Below the pieces are notes generated by a model. It was not told the DNA's origin. It worked only from the letters and a program-made list of their open reading frames with translations, and did no database searches. The position numbers and the translations under genes were made by a program. DNA of 64,000 nucleotides from Bradyrhizobium sp. KBS0727 (GTDB lineage Bacteria > Pseudomonadota > Alphaproteobacteria > Rhizobiales > Xanthobacteraceae), in assembly GCF_005937885.2 (NCBI RefSeq), contig NZ_CP042176.1, positions 3,653,501-3,717,500 of the forward strand, given 5' to 3'. Positions 39,471 through 48,322 of this stretch are shown in pieces; position 1 is the stretch's first letter, and each line of letters begins with the position of its first letter.

Positions 39471-40349
39471 TCAGGTTCTGGCAGCAGCTGGAACAGGACG
39501 GGCCGGTTTCAGGTTCAACAGGTTGCCGGTCAGGATCAGGGCGGCGCCGAGCACGGTGAAGATGTCGAGCCGCTCCGAATAGATCAGCCAGCCCGCCGCA
39601 GCCGTCAGCGGAACCCGCAGGAAGTCCATCGGCACGACGACGGTGGCATCGGCGTACTGCATCGCCCTGGCGAGGAAGTAGTGGGAAAACGTGCCGCAGA
39701 CGGCGATCACGACGACGTAGCCCCAGGTGTGGGCTGACGGCCAGGTCCAGACGTAGAGCGCCGGCAGCAATCCCGCGGCCGACTGCACCACCAGCATCCA
39801 GAAGATCACCGCCAGTGCGCTTTCGGTGCGGGTGAGCGACTTCAGCATGGCCATGGAAATCCCGAACCCGACGGCGGCGCCGAGCGCGATCAACTGACCG
39901 GGATTGATCGCGCCCATGGCGGGGCGGACGATCACGACGACGCCAACCACGCCGAGCACGATCGCGGCAATCTTCCAGGCCGTCATCCGCTCGCCGAGAA
40001 AACTCGCGGCCAGGATCGCGGTCCAGATCGGCATCGTGAATTCGATCGCCACCACCTGGCCGATCGGAATCAGCGTCAGTGCGAAGAACCAGCCGAGCTG
40101 CGCGCTGTAGTGAATGAGGTTGCGCGCGGCATGCTGGGGAAACCGCGCCGTTTTCACCACGGCAAAACCGCCTTGCGCAAGGATCAGCGGACAGAGCATC
40201 AGCAGTCCCAGCACCGATCGCATCTCCATGAGCTGAAACACGTTCAGTTCACGCATGGCCTCGCGGCCGGCGACGGTCAGGACCAGCATCAGGGACAGCC
40301 AGCAGGCCATCCACATCGCAGCCTTCAGTTTGGAGGGGGTTCGGGTCAT
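39471..40349 (-). CDS. DMT-superfamily (EamA) transporter
   Basis: 292 residues with about ten hydrophobic helices in two EamA halves. The N-terminal MACWLSLMLVLTVAGREAM and the region GAAVGFGISMAMLKSLTRTE mark the two halves, and the C-terminus is LNLKPARPVPAAART. Likely an exporter of amino acids or other metabolites; substrate unknown. 39268-39470 to its left shows no gene. Confidence 0.85.
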   Translation of the reverse strand: MTRTPSKLKAAMWMACWLSLMLVLTVAGREAMRELNVFQLMEMRSVLGLLMLCPLILAQGGFAVVKTARFPQHAARNLIHYSAQLGWFFALTLIPIGQVVAIEFTMPIWTAILAASFLGERMTAWKIAAIVLGVVGVVVIVRPAMGAINPGQLIALGAAVGFGISMAMLKSLTRTESALAVIFWMLVVQSAAGLLPALYVWTWPSAHTWGYVVVIAVCGTFSHYFLARAMQYADATVVVPMDFLRVPLTAAAGWLIYSERLDIFTVLGAALILTGNLLNLKPARPVPAAART

Positions 40350-40511
40350 GCGGGGAGGGCGATTGGCCTAGTTGGCGGCGGGGACGCCGGTATCGGCGAG
40401 CGCGCGCCGAATTGCAACGCGCAAATCTGCTGACGCAGCGATGCTGCCGACAACCATTTCACGGTGGGAGACAGCAGCCGATCGGTGCTATGGGGGACGC
40501 ATAACGTTGTT

Positions 40512-40607
40512 CGTCATTCCGGGTCACGCGAAGCGTGAACCTCAGGGGTGCAATTGCACCCCTGGGAATCTCGAGATTCCGGGTTCGCTTCGCGCCCCGG
40601 AATGACG
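40512..40607. repeat. REP-like palindromic intergenic element, copy D
   Basis: CGTCATTCCGGGTCACGCGA at one end and CGCGCCCCGGAATGACG at the other, with GGGGTGCAATTGCACCCC and GGGAATCTCGAGATTCCGGG inside. It is between the DMT gene and ridA. Confidence 0.83.
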
Positions 40608-40632
40608 GAAGAGAAAAAACGGGGAGAATCTG

Positions 40633-41031
40633 ATGCGTATCCTGCAACCGGCGGAATGGTCGAAACCGCGCGGCTTTTCACATGGCGTCGAGATCGACGG
40701 GCCCGGCAAATGGATCGTGCTGGCCGGCCAGACCGGCGGCGACGAGAAGGGCGAGTATGCGCCCGACATGGCCGCCCAGGTCGGCACCGCGCTGAAGCGG
40801 ATCATGAAGCTGCTCGCCGAGGCCGGCGCCGGCCCTGAAAACATCGTCCGCCTGACCTGGTATCTGACCAGCCGCAGTGAATATGAAGCCGCGGGCGCCG
40901 GCATCGGCGCGGCCTGGAAGGAGACCCTGGGGCGGAATTTCCCGCCGTCGACGCTGCTCTATATCGGCGGGCTGGTCGACGAGCGCGCCAAGGTCGAAAT
41001 CGAGGTTACCGCCTACGTTCCCAAGGGATAG
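40633..41031 (+). CDS. RidA/YjgF-family protein
   Basis: 132 residues of the RidA fold, starting MRILQPAEWSKPRGFSHGVE. The core GKWIVLAGQTGGDEKGEYAP, RLTWYLTSRSEYEAAG and STLLYIGGLVDERAKVEIEV fit the trimeric enamine/imine deaminase family. The conserved substrate-binding arginine region is not exactly canonical, so the activity is uncertain. A GGGGAG ribosome site precedes the ATG. A triplicated 10-base repeat overlaps its stop codon. Confidence 0.82.
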   Translation: MRILQPAEWSKPRGFSHGVEIDGPGKWIVLAGQTGGDEKGEYAPDMAAQVGTALKRIMKLLAEAGAGPENIVRLTWYLTSRSEYEAAGAGIGAAWKETLGRNFPPSTLLYIGGLVDERAKVEIEVTAYVPKG

Positions 41032-41054
41032 CAGGGGATAGCAAGGGATAGCAG
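41025..41054. repeat. Triplicated 10-base repeat at the ridA stop
   Basis: GGGATAGCAG-GGGATAGCAA-GGGATAGCAG. The first unit contains the ridA TAG stop. Probably slippage. Confidence 0.85.
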
Positions 41055-41125
41055 AAGGCGTAAAAGGCGCCGGACACTCGCGTCGGTTCGACGCGTCGGA
41101 ACAAGACAAAAGGAAATGACCGCCA

Positions 41126-41326
41126 ATGACCAATCGTGCGACATCCGCAGACTTCGTGACGGCCTTCGCGACGGGCTGGCCGGAAGCGCAGCCGGAGATC
41201 ATGGTGCTTTCGCTGACCACGCATAAGGGCGTGCAGGATTTTGCCTTCAACAAGGAGCAGGCCTTGTTGATCGCGAAGACCATCAAGGAGACCGCGGCGA
41301 AGCTGGCGAAGCCCAAAACCAGCTAA
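41126..41326 (+). CDS. Small hypothetical protein (66 aa)
   Basis: 66 residues beginning MTNRATSADFVTAFATGWPE, with a lysine-rich helix IKETAAKLAKPKTS at the C-terminus. AAGGAAATGACCGCC precedes the ATG. It lies between ridA and the GYD gene with no overlap. Family not recognised; the even composition supports a real gene. Confidence 0.55.
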   Translation: MTNRATSADFVTAFATGWPEAQPEIMVLSLTTHKGVQDFAFNKEQALLIAKTIKETAAKLAKPKTS

Positions 41327-41341
41327 CGACCAGTTAGCCGG

Positions 41342-41635
41342 CTAGCCCAGCGAATTGATGATTTCCCGATAGGCGGCTTCGGGAAACGCCTTCAGCGTGC
41401 GCGTCCGGACGTTTCCCAGCATTCCCAGCTGCAGGCTGAAACGTGCCGCAATAGCGTCGTCCGGAGCTTCGAAGATCACGACCATGTCATAGTCACCCAT
41501 GGTCAGGTAGAAGGATTTGATCTCGCCGCTCATATCTTTGAGGGCTTTCTTCGCAACGTCCAGACGACGTGGCGAGTCCTTCGCGTTCAGGATGCCCTGC
41601 TCGGTCCAGTTTGCAAGCATGACGTAGGTAGTCAT
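41342..41635 (-). CDS. GYD-domain protein
   Basis: 97 residues starting MTTYVMLANWTEQGILNAKD, with the GYD signature FYLTMGDYDMVVIFEAPDD and a ferredoxin-like beta-alpha-beta pattern ending REIINSLG. GYD proteins form small dimers or larger assemblies of unknown role. It is last in the cox operon, 33 bases after the subunit IV-like gene. Confidence 0.82.
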   Translation of the reverse strand: MTTYVMLANWTEQGILNAKDSPRRLDVAKKALKDMSGEIKSFYLTMGDYDMVVIFEAPDDAIAARFSLQLGMLGNVRTRTLKAFPEAAYREIINSLG

Positions 41636-41668
41636 AGCTGCTCTCCTTTAAGTTCGAGGCAACGGTAG

Positions 41669-42064
41669 CTACGTCGTCGGCGCGAAAAATATGATCCGGA
41701 GCAGATGCGTGTACTCGGACTCGAACACCATGATCGCGACGAACACCAACACCAGTACCGGCGGTAGCAGGATCGCGTAGGCCAGGGCCAGCCGCTCCCA
41801 GGCCATGTGCATGAAGACAGCAACGATCAGGCCGGCCTTCAACACCATGAACAGCAGGATCAGCGACCATCTGAGATAGCCATGGAGGCCAAAGTAATCG
41901 ACGAGATAGGAGCAGGTGCTGAGAACGAACAACCATCCCCAAACCACGAGATAAAGCTTGATCGGATGCTGTTGGCCCTTTGTCTGCGTCGTTCCCGGTG
42001 CGAGTGCGTCATGCACGTGAGCCTGCAGATGGTGTCCTTCCAAATGTAACGCTGCGTTTGTCAT
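41669..42064 (-). CDS. Cytochrome c oxidase subunit IV-like membrane protein
   Basis: 131 residues: a histidine-rich N-terminus (HLEGHHLQAHVHDALAPG) followed by three hydrophobic helices, including VKAGLIVAVFMHMAWE-like LKAGLIVAVFMHMAW. This matches the prokaryotic COX4/CyoD-type subunit. The histidine-rich start may hold copper. It lies 9 bases after the downstream subunit III gene, within the oxidase operon. Confidence 0.8.
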   Translation of the reverse strand: MTNAALHLEGHHLQAHVHDALAPGTTQTKGQQHPIKLYLVVWGWLFVLSTCSYLVDYFGLHGYLRWSLILLFMVLKAGLIVAVFMHMAWERLALAYAILLPPVLVLVFVAIMVFESEYTHLLRIIFFAPTT

Positions 42065-42073
42065 GCGGCGACC

Positions 42074-42796
42074 TCACCAGAGATAGAACAGCGCAAAGAT
42101 GAATACCCACACCAGATCGACGAAATGCCAGTACAGGCCGGTGATCTCGACGATCTCGTATTGCCCTTTCCGGCTCGTGAAAAAACCGCGCCTTTCGACA
42201 TCGAAGTCTCCCCGCCAGACCTTTCGCGCAATGGCGATCAGGAAGATCACGCCGATCGTCACGTGAGTGCCGTGGAAACCGGTGATCATGAAGAAGGTTG
42301 ATCCAAACTGCGCGGCACCCCAAGGGTTGCCCCAGGGGCGGACGCCCTCCATGATCAGCTTGGTCCATTCGAACGCCTGCATCCCGACGAAGGTTGCGCC
42401 GAATGCCGCGGTCGCCAGCATCAAGGCGGCAGTTTTGGCGCGATCGCGGCGGTAACCGAAATTGACGGCCATCGCCATCGTCCCGCTGCTGCTGATCAGG
42501 ATGAAGGTCATGATGGCGATCAGGATGAGCGGGATTTTCTTGTCTCCGATCGTGAGGGCGAAGACTTCGCTAGGATTGGGCCACGGCACGGTCGTGGACA
42601 TCCGCGCCGTCATGTACGACAGCAGGAAACAGCTAAAGATGAAGGTGTCGCTGAGGAGGAAGATCCACATCATGGCCTTGCCCCACGAGACATTCTTGAA
42701 CGCGCGCTGATCCGAGGACCAGTCGGCGGCAATGCCTCGCCAGCCCGCAGGCCGCGCGATCGATGTTGCGGTGTCCGTCAACGTGGTCTCTGCCAT
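42074..42796 (-). CDS. coxP: Cytochrome c oxidase subunit III, copy 2 (CoxP-like)
   Basis: 240 residues with seven helices: WIFLLSDTFIFSCFLLSYM, MQAFEWTKLIMEGVRPWGNP, and HGTHVTIGVIFLIAIARKVW plus LYWHFVDLVWVFIFALFYLW. The histidine and glutamate pattern fits subunit III. It follows the other subunit III gene by 16 bases. The name follows the coxMNOP operon known from Bradyrhizobium, whose O and P products both resemble subunit III. Confidence 0.85.
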   Translation of the reverse strand: MAETTLTDTATSIARPAGWRGIAADWSSDQRAFKNVSWGKAMMWIFLLSDTFIFSCFLLSYMTARMSTTVPWPNPSEVFALTIGDKKIPLILIAIMTFILISSSGTMAMAVNFGYRRDRAKTAALMLATAAFGATFVGMQAFEWTKLIMEGVRPWGNPWGAAQFGSTFFMITGFHGTHVTIGVIFLIAIARKVWRGDFDVERRGFFTSRKGQYEIVEITGLYWHFVDLVWVFIFALFYLW

Positions 42797-42812
42797 TGCG
42801 TCCCGACCCTCC

Positions 42813-43517
42813 CTAGCTGAGCAACTGGCGACAGATATCGACGAAATTGTCGGTCCAGCCCGTCAGCAGGCCGAGCAGGACCAACCAGACCAGCAGCAGG
42901 AAATGCCAGTAGATGGCACAGAGTTCCACGCTCAGGCGCAGTTGGGTCACCGCGACGCCACGCCATACTTTGGCAGTGGTTCTGCCGAGCGCGACCAGAC
43001 CGCCCATCAGGTGCATCCCGTGCACCGCCGTGATCAGGTAGAAGAACGAATTGGCGGGGTTGGACGCGAGAAAATACCCGGCAACGCTCAGCTCGCGCCA
43101 CGCCAGCAGCTGCCCAATCAGGAATATGATGGCAGATGCTCCGCCGGCGCACAGACCCATGATGACGCCGTCGATATCGCTCCGGCGCGCGGCCATGTAC
43201 GCCCATTGCAGCGCCACACTGCTCAGGACCAGCACGGCCGTGTTGAACCACAGCAGTCTCGGCAGCGGCAGCGCCCGCCAGTCCACCATGTTCATGCGCA
43301 TGGAGTAAGCGCTGATGAACAGCGCGAACAACGAACCGACGACCGCGAGAAACACGCCCAATCCGATTTTCGCCGGCGGCAGGGACGACGGGCTCTGTTC
43401 GCGAAAATCGGCGATCAGCCCTTCCTCCAGCCAGGGCTTGGCTGTCAGCCGTTGCTGCGAGAGCCACCAGCCCGCGATTGCCGCTATTCCCGCCATGAAC
43501 AGGATGATGGCGCTCAT
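42813..43517 (-). CDS. coxO: Cytochrome c oxidase subunit III-like, copy 1 (CoxO-like)
   Basis: 234 residues of subunit III type with helices such as FFYLITAVHGMHLMGGLVAL and CAIYWHFLLLVWLVLLGLL. Its start overlaps the stop of the subunit I gene by four bases (ATGA type). It is more divergent from the standard form than the next gene. Two different subunit III proteins in one operon are unusual but known for coxMNOP. Confidence 0.8.
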   Translation of the reverse strand: MSAIILFMAGIAAIAGWWLSQQRLTAKPWLEEGLIADFREQSPSSLPPAKIGLGVFLAVVGSLFALFISAYSMRMNMVDWRALPLPRLLWFNTAVLVLSSVALQWAYMAARRSDIDGVIMGLCAGGASAIIFLIGQLLAWRELSVAGYFLASNPANSFFYLITAVHGMHLMGGLVALGRTTAKVWRGVAVTQLRLSVELCAIYWHFLLLVWLVLLGLLTGWTDNFVDICRQLLS

Positions 43518-45289
43518 GGGGGAGATCCCTGCGCCGACAATCCAGCCGGCGGTTCATTTTGCGGCACAAAATCCGTGGCGGCGCCGGGGACGCTGTAATC
43601 GTAGGCCCAGCGATAGACGATCGGGAGGTCCTTGCCCCAGTTGCCATGCCCCGGCGGGGTCTCCGGAGTTTGCCATTCCAGCGACGCGGCTCCCCAGGGA
43701 TTGCCGCCGGCCTCTTTTCCCTTGAACAGGCTCCAGATCAGATTGAACAGGAATACGAGCTGGGCAAAGCCGACAATCAAGGCCGCTATGCTCATGAACG
43801 CATTGAGGTCATGCGCGGATGCCGGGATGAAGGCCGTTTCGCCGATGTCGTGATATCGGCGGGGCATGCCCAACAGGCCCAGATAGTGCATTGGGAAGAA
43901 GACCGCATAGGCGCCAAGGAACGAAACCCAGAAGTGGAATCGTCCGAGCGTCTCGTTGAGCATCCGTCCGGTGACTTTCGGATACCAGTGATAGATCCCG
44001 CCAAACACGGCCATGATCGGCGCAATGCCCATCACCATATGAAAGTGGGCGACAACGAACATCGTGTCGGACAGCGGAACGTCCACGACCACGTTGCCAA
44101 GAAACAGGCCGGTCAGGCCGCCGTTGACGAAGGTGATGATGAACGCCAGCGCGAACAGCATCGGGATGGTGAGATGAATATCGCCGCGCCACAGGGTCAG
44201 CACCCAGTTGTAAACCTTGATCGCGGTCGGGATGGCGATGATGAGCGTCGTGGTGGCGAAGAAGAACCCGAAGTAGGGGTTCATGCCGCTCACATACATG
44301 TGGTGCGCCCACACGACGAAGCTGAGCGCGCCGATTGCCACGATGGCCCAGACCATCATGCGATAGCCGAAGATGTTCTTCCGCGCGTGGACGCTGATCA
44401 GGTCGGAAATGATGCCGAAGGCCGGCAAGGCGACGATGTAGACTTCGGGATGGCCGAAGAACCAGAACAGGTGCTGGAACAGGATCGGGCTGCCACCGCC
44501 ATATTTCGTCAGCGTGCCCATCTCGACCAGCGTGGGCATGAAGAAGCTGGTTCCCAAAAGCCGGTCGAGCAGCAGCATCACCGAGGCGACGAACAGTGCC
44601 GGGAAGGCCAGCAGCGCCATGACGGTAGCCGTGAAGATGCCCCACACCGTTAAGGGCAAGCGCATCAACGTCATGCCGCGGGTGCGCGCCTGCAGCACCG
44701 TCACCACGTAATTGAGCCCGCCCATGGTGAAGCCGATGATGAACAGGATCAGGGAGGCCAGCATGAGGATGATGCCCCAATCCTGCCCGGGCGTACCGGA
44801 GAGAATCGCCTGCGGCGGGTACAGCGTCCAGCCGGCGCCGGTGGGCCCGCCGGGCACGAAAAAGGTCGAGGCCAGCACCACGACCGCGAGCAGGTAGACC
44901 CAGTAGCTCAGCATGTTCACATAGGGGAATACCATGTCCCGGGCGCCGACCATCAGCGGGATAAGGTAGTTGCCAAAACCTCCCAGAAACAGCGCGGTGA
45001 GAAGGTAGATCACCATGATCATGCCGTGCATGGTGATAAACTGGAGATACTGGTTCGGATCGATGAATGAAAACGTGCCGGGGAATCCGAGTTGCAGCCG
45101 CATCAGCCATGACAGCACCAGCGCAACCATTCCAATGGACATCGCCGTGATCGAGTACTGGATGGCGATAACCTTGGCGTCCTGCGAAAAGACGTACCTC
45201 GTCCACCAGCTTCTCGGATGATAGAGGTCGACCTCAGCCACTTCTGCCGGCGGAATGCCAGTTACTGTGTCAAACGGGACATCGACCAT
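43514..45289 (-). CDS. coxN: Cytochrome c oxidase subunit I (aa3-type, CoxN-like)
   Basis: 591 residues. Haem a ligand His88 (TMHGM), CuB ligands His280 with the cross-linked Tyr284 (GHPEVY) and His329/His330 (WAHHMYV), haem a3/a ligands His415 and His417 (FVVAHFHMVMG). Glu282 and Asp118 fit the D proton channel and Thr355/Lys358 the K channel, so this is an A-type proton-pumping oxidase. It reduces oxygen to water in the inner membrane. It overlaps the next gene by four bases. Confidence 0.94.
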   Translation of the reverse strand: MVDVPFDTVTGIPPAEVAEVDLYHPRSWWTRYVFSQDAKVIAIQYSITAMSIGMVALVLSWLMRLQLGFPGTFSFIDPNQYLQFITMHGMIMVIYLLTALFLGGFGNYLIPLMVGARDMVFPYVNMLSYWVYLLAVVVLASTFFVPGGPTGAGWTLYPPQAILSGTPGQDWGIILMLASLILFIIGFTMGGLNYVVTVLQARTRGMTLMRLPLTVWGIFTATVMALLAFPALFVASVMLLLDRLLGTSFFMPTLVEMGTLTKYGGGSPILFQHLFWFFGHPEVYIVALPAFGIISDLISVHARKNIFGYRMMVWAIVAIGALSFVVWAHHMYVSGMNPYFGFFFATTTLIIAIPTAIKVYNWVLTLWRGDIHLTIPMLFALAFIITFVNGGLTGLFLGNVVVDVPLSDTMFVVAHFHMVMGIAPIMAVFGGIYHWYPKVTGRMLNETLGRFHFWVSFLGAYAVFFPMHYLGLLGMPRRYHDIGETAFIPASAHDLNAFMSIAALIVGFAQLVFLFNLIWSLFKGKEAGGNPWGAASLEWQTPETPPGHGNWGKDLPIVYRWAYDYSVPGAATDFVPQNEPPAGLSAQGSPP

Positions 45290-45374
45290 CGGAACACCCT
45301 CCTTGGTCTCTCTTCGGTCTTTCTCGTCAGCGAGGCGTTCGCCCTCTGCTATGCGGCGCTCCTCGCCGATATTT

Positions 45375-46208
45375 TCATTCGCTCTTTGCCTTATAAGCCG
45401 CTTTCGCGACGCTGCGCTGCCCGGAAAGCTCGGCGAAGGTGTGCTGCTTCTCCAGCCACGCGTGATAGTCTTTCTCTTCCTCTACGACGACCTTGCTCCG
45501 CATCTGCGCGTGGGCGGCACCGCAGAGTTCCGCGCAGAGAACGTCGAATGTTCCGGTGCGCGTCGGCGTGAACCAGTAATATGTGACCGAGCCCGGTATC
45601 ATATCCATCTTCGCTCGAAACTCGGGCACGTAGAAATCATGCAGGACGTCAATCGAGCGGAGTAACACCTTCACCGATTTTCCAAGCGGCAGGTGCAGAT
45701 CGTCATTTTGAATGACGATGTCGTCCTGTCCGGCGGGATCGTTGGGATTCAATCCCATGGGATTGTCGGAACTGACATCGCGGGCATCGGAAGTTCCGAG
45801 CCGGCCGTCCTTTCCGGGAAGCCGATAGCTCCATTGCCACTGCTGTCCCATCACCTCGACCTCGGTCGCATCGGCCGGAACTGTGACGAACTGGTGCCAG
45901 ACAACCAGACCGGGCGCCAGCATGGCCGCGACGCCGATTGCGGTGCCGACGCTGAGCCACCATTCGAGCTTCTTGTTTTCGGGATTGTAGGCTGCCCGCC
46001 TTCCTTCCGTGTGTCGAAACCGGAAGACGCAATAGGCCATGAATGCGACGACCGCGAAGAAAACCGCCCCGGTGATCCAGAATGTCAGGGTGATCGTGTC
46101 GTCGATGTAGCCCCAATTGGAGGCGAGCGGGGTCCACCACCACGGGCTGAAAATGTGAAACAGCACCGAGGCGACCGCAACCAAAAGCAGTATGAGTGCT
46201 ACAGCCAT
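45375..46208 (-). CDS. coxM: Cytochrome c oxidase subunit II (CuA type, CoxM-like)
   Basis: 277 residues with two N-terminal helices and a cupredoxin domain. The CuA ligands are His190, Cys225, Glu227, Cys229, His233 and Met236 (FDVLCAELCGAAHAQM). There is no C-terminal cytochrome c domain. It accepts electrons from cytochrome c and passes them to subunit I, encoded 85 bases downstream. First gene of the operon; its promoter lies in 46209-46760. Confidence 0.92.
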   Translation of the reverse strand: MAVALILLLVAVASVLFHIFSPWWWTPLASNWGYIDDTITLTFWITGAVFFAVVAFMAYCVFRFRHTEGRRAAYNPENKKLEWWLSVGTAIGVAAMLAPGLVVWHQFVTVPADATEVEVMGQQWQWSYRLPGKDGRLGTSDARDVSSDNPMGLNPNDPAGQDDIVIQNDDLHLPLGKSVKVLLRSIDVLHDFYVPEFRAKMDMIPGSVTYYWFTPTRTGTFDVLCAELCGAAHAQMRSKVVVEEEKDYHAWLEKQHTFAELSGQRSVAKAAYKAKSE

Positions 46209-46760
46209 CCCTCATTCATCCTTGCCATCAAAGGCTGCGGATACGAATCAAAGGGCGGGGCTCGCGTCGGTTACGACGGCGGACTTTACTTTCGCCAACG
46301 TCGGGCCTCTCGCCTCGCCCATTCGACCGGTCGCGACGTCAAAGCTTGACTTAGAGAACAGGTAACGACCGTTCATTCCAGGAGCTAGGGGCGCGTTCAC
46401 CACTTTAAGATGGTCCCCGTCGCGCCTTGCGTCAATAGCTCATAAGGAGCTTATGTCACGCCGCTGTCCGGTGGGAGTGTGCGCCATCCGACGAGCATCC
46501 GTCCACACCAGCCGCCTGGTGATGCAACGCAACAAACGATGTGCGCAGGCGCACAATTCACCCAACCGTGAGCGCCATCTTGCTTCTATCGCATATCGCG
46601 CTAATTTCACTGTACCGGTCGCGACAGGTGTCGTCCGGCAAAGCTCCTTCATGTTGAACCTGATTTGCCGGACTCAGTCGCGATTTTCGCGCATGAGGCG
46701 GATGTGCGTGTTTTGAGGGCGCTCCGTTCCCCTGCGATCAGAAGCAAGGAGACCGGAGCC
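46209..46760. other. Divergent upstream region of coxM and the DUF2189 gene
   Basis: About 550 bases. It contains two palindromes: CATAAG-GAG-CTTATG (46441-46455) and TGTGCGC-AG-GCGCACA (46540-46555). A short forward frame at 46453-46716 starts inside the first palindrome but has an arginine/cysteine-rich composition unlike a protein. The function of the palindromes is unknown. Confidence 0.55.
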
Positions 46761-47657
46761 ATGACCACAGTATTCGCAAGGCCCAAACTGCAAGTGTTTG
46801 GCGTTTCTACCGCCTTTGTCGTTCGCAAGATCGGCCTTTCCGACTTGGGCAACGCACTGCGCCTCGGCTGGGAAGACTTCAAAGCCATCCCGACCCACGC
46901 AATCGTCCTGTGCGTGATGTATCCCGTCCTCGGACTTGTCCTGTTCAGACTTGTCCTTGGCTATTCGGTACTGCCGCTGCTCTTTCCGCTCGCTGCCGGC
47001 TTTGCCCTGATCGGTCCTTTTGCCGGACTCGGCCTCTACGAACTGAGCCGCCGCCGCGAGCGCGGAGAGGAGCCAGGAGCCTGGGATGCGATGCAGGTGC
47101 TGCGTGCGCCGTCGTTCGGCGCCATGCTCGAACTTGGCATCCTCCTGCTCGTTCTGTTCGGGGTCTGGATCGGCGCCGCGGACGCGATCTACATTGCAAC
47201 CTTCGGCTATGCTCCGGCTGCGAACATCCCTGATTTCGCAGAGCGGGTGCTGACGACGCCTGAAGGCTGGACCCTCATCATCGTCGGATGCGGCGTCGGT
47301 TTCCTCTTCGCGGTAGTGGCCCTGTGCATCAGCGTTGTCTCGTTTCCGTTGATGCTCGACCGGCATGCGACCGCGATCGATGCAATCCGGACGTCGCTGC
47401 GGGCGGTGAGGGAGAATCCATTTCCGATGGCCGTGTGGGGTCTCGTTGTTGCGGTACTGCTGGCGATCGGTTCGCTACCGTTCTTCGTCGGTCTCTGCGT
47501 CGTTCTGCCGGTGCTCGGTCATGCCACCTGGCATCTTTATCGGAAGCTGGTGGAGCCTGACCCGAATCCCCCGGAAGAACAGCCGCGACCGCCGATAGGT
47601 CACCGCTATGCCGCAGATTTCCCGGCCTCACTCTTCCCGTGGAGTCACGAGCGCTAG
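46761..47657 (+). CDS. DUF2189-like integral membrane protein
   Basis: 298 residues with about six to seven helices (LGIL-type segments such as LELGILLLVLFGVWIGAAD and AVWGLVVAVLLAIGSLPFFV), and the motif WEDFKAIPTHAIVLCVMYPV near residue 40. The C-terminus is proline-rich (PDPNPPEEQPRPP). The ATG at 46761 follows AAGGAG; a TTG 32 codons earlier would not fit. The function is unknown. Confidence 0.8.
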   Translation: MTTVFARPKLQVFGVSTAFVVRKIGLSDLGNALRLGWEDFKAIPTHAIVLCVMYPVLGLVLFRLVLGYSVLPLLFPLAAGFALIGPFAGLGLYELSRRRERGEEPGAWDAMQVLRAPSFGAMLELGILLLVLFGVWIGAADAIYIATFGYAPAANIPDFAERVLTTPEGWTLIIVGCGVGFLFAVVALCISVVSFPLMLDRHATAIDAIRTSLRAVRENPFPMAVWGLVVAVLLAIGSLPFFVGLCVVLPVLGHATWHLYRKLVEPDPNPPEEQPRPPIGHRYAADFPASLFPWSHER

Positions 47658-47692
47658 TCTGACGCCAGGCTCAGGCCATACCCAAAACGGTC

Positions 47693-47733
47693 ATCGCCCG
47701 CCTTGTGCGCAATTGCGCACCGGAGCGGGCGAT
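47693..47733. repeat. Inverted repeat containing the TGCGCAATTGCGCA core
   Basis: ATCGCCCGC (47693-47701) and GCGGGCGAT (47725-47733) enclose TGTGCGCAATTGCGCAC. The core is shared with the REP-like copies A and B; the outer arms differ. It lies between the DUF2189 gene and the secreted-protein gene. Confidence 0.6.
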
Positions 47734-47773
47734 CCGGTATTCCAGAGAGGTTACAGCTTGAAACGAAGGCAGC

Positions 47774-48322
47774 CTATTTCGACAGCGTAATATCGGCGCC
47801 CCTGAACTGGCTATCGGCCCGCATCGTGACCACCTGCCTGTTGCCGGTGGTCCGCAGCGAAATGTTGGCATTGAAGCCAGCCGTCACGGCGACAACCTGG
47901 AAGTTGCCGCCACCGCCGCGGCCCTGGAGAACGCCGCTGATGCCGCGGCCGGACTCGCTCCAGCTGCCCGAGACCGCGCCGCCCTCGTCGACGACATCGG
48001 CCGTCAGGTTGAATCGGTAGGCGTCGCTGGCGCAGGTGAGGCCCATGGCCATTCTGACGCCCGCGACCTGATAGGACGCCCGGCAACGGATGCGCTCGCG
48101 CGAACCGTCATCGAGGGTGACGGTGCCGCCGCCGGACCAGTTACCGGCAAGACCCGCGAATGGACCCGATTGGGCGTAGCTCGCCGACGCTGACGCCAAA
48201 AAAAAAGCGACGGCTGCGAATGTCAGCCGCCGCGTTTGGGCGAATAGTCCCGCCGATCGGTTTTTCTTACTGACGGGATGCTTCCCATCGACCGCTGCAC
48301 GGTACGCCAGCTGATGCGCCAT
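47774..48322 (-). CDS. Secreted hypothetical protein (182 aa)
   Basis: 182 residues. A signal-like stretch LTFAAVAFFLASASASYAQS follows a basic N-terminal region; the mature part begins GPFAGLAGNWSGGGTVTLDD and is beta-rich with two cysteines (IRCRASYQ, LTCASDAY). The ATG at 48322 is the only ATG giving the signal peptide, but it overlaps the preceding gene by 56 bases, so the true start is uncertain. Family not recognised. Confidence 0.65.
   Translation of the reverse strand: MAHQLAYRAAVDGKHPVSKKNRSAGLFAQTRRLTFAAVAFFLASASASYAQSGPFAGLAGNWSGGGTVTLDDGSRERIRCRASYQVAGVRMAMGLTCASDAYRFNLTADVVDEGGAVSGSWSESGRGISGVLQGRGGGGNFQVVAVTAGFNANISLRTTGNRQVVTMRADSQFRGADITLSK

Noticed and set aside
37837..39582. 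Forward frame of 581 codons opposite the caspase gene
   Set aside because: Shadow frame; the reverse gene has signal peptide, catalytic dyad and terminator.
41025..41054. Triplicate repeat considered as a regulatory array
   Set aside because: Only three 10-base units, starting at the ridA stop codon; slippage is the simpler explanation.
43559..44653. Forward frame rich in His/Asp/Glu opposite the oxidase subunit I gene
   Set aside because: Mirror of membrane helices on the other strand; subunit I motifs are complete on the reverse strand.
46453..46716. Forward frame of 87 codons starting in the palindrome upstream of DUF2189
   Set aside because: Arg/Cys-rich, no family pattern, and it overlaps likely promoter DNA.
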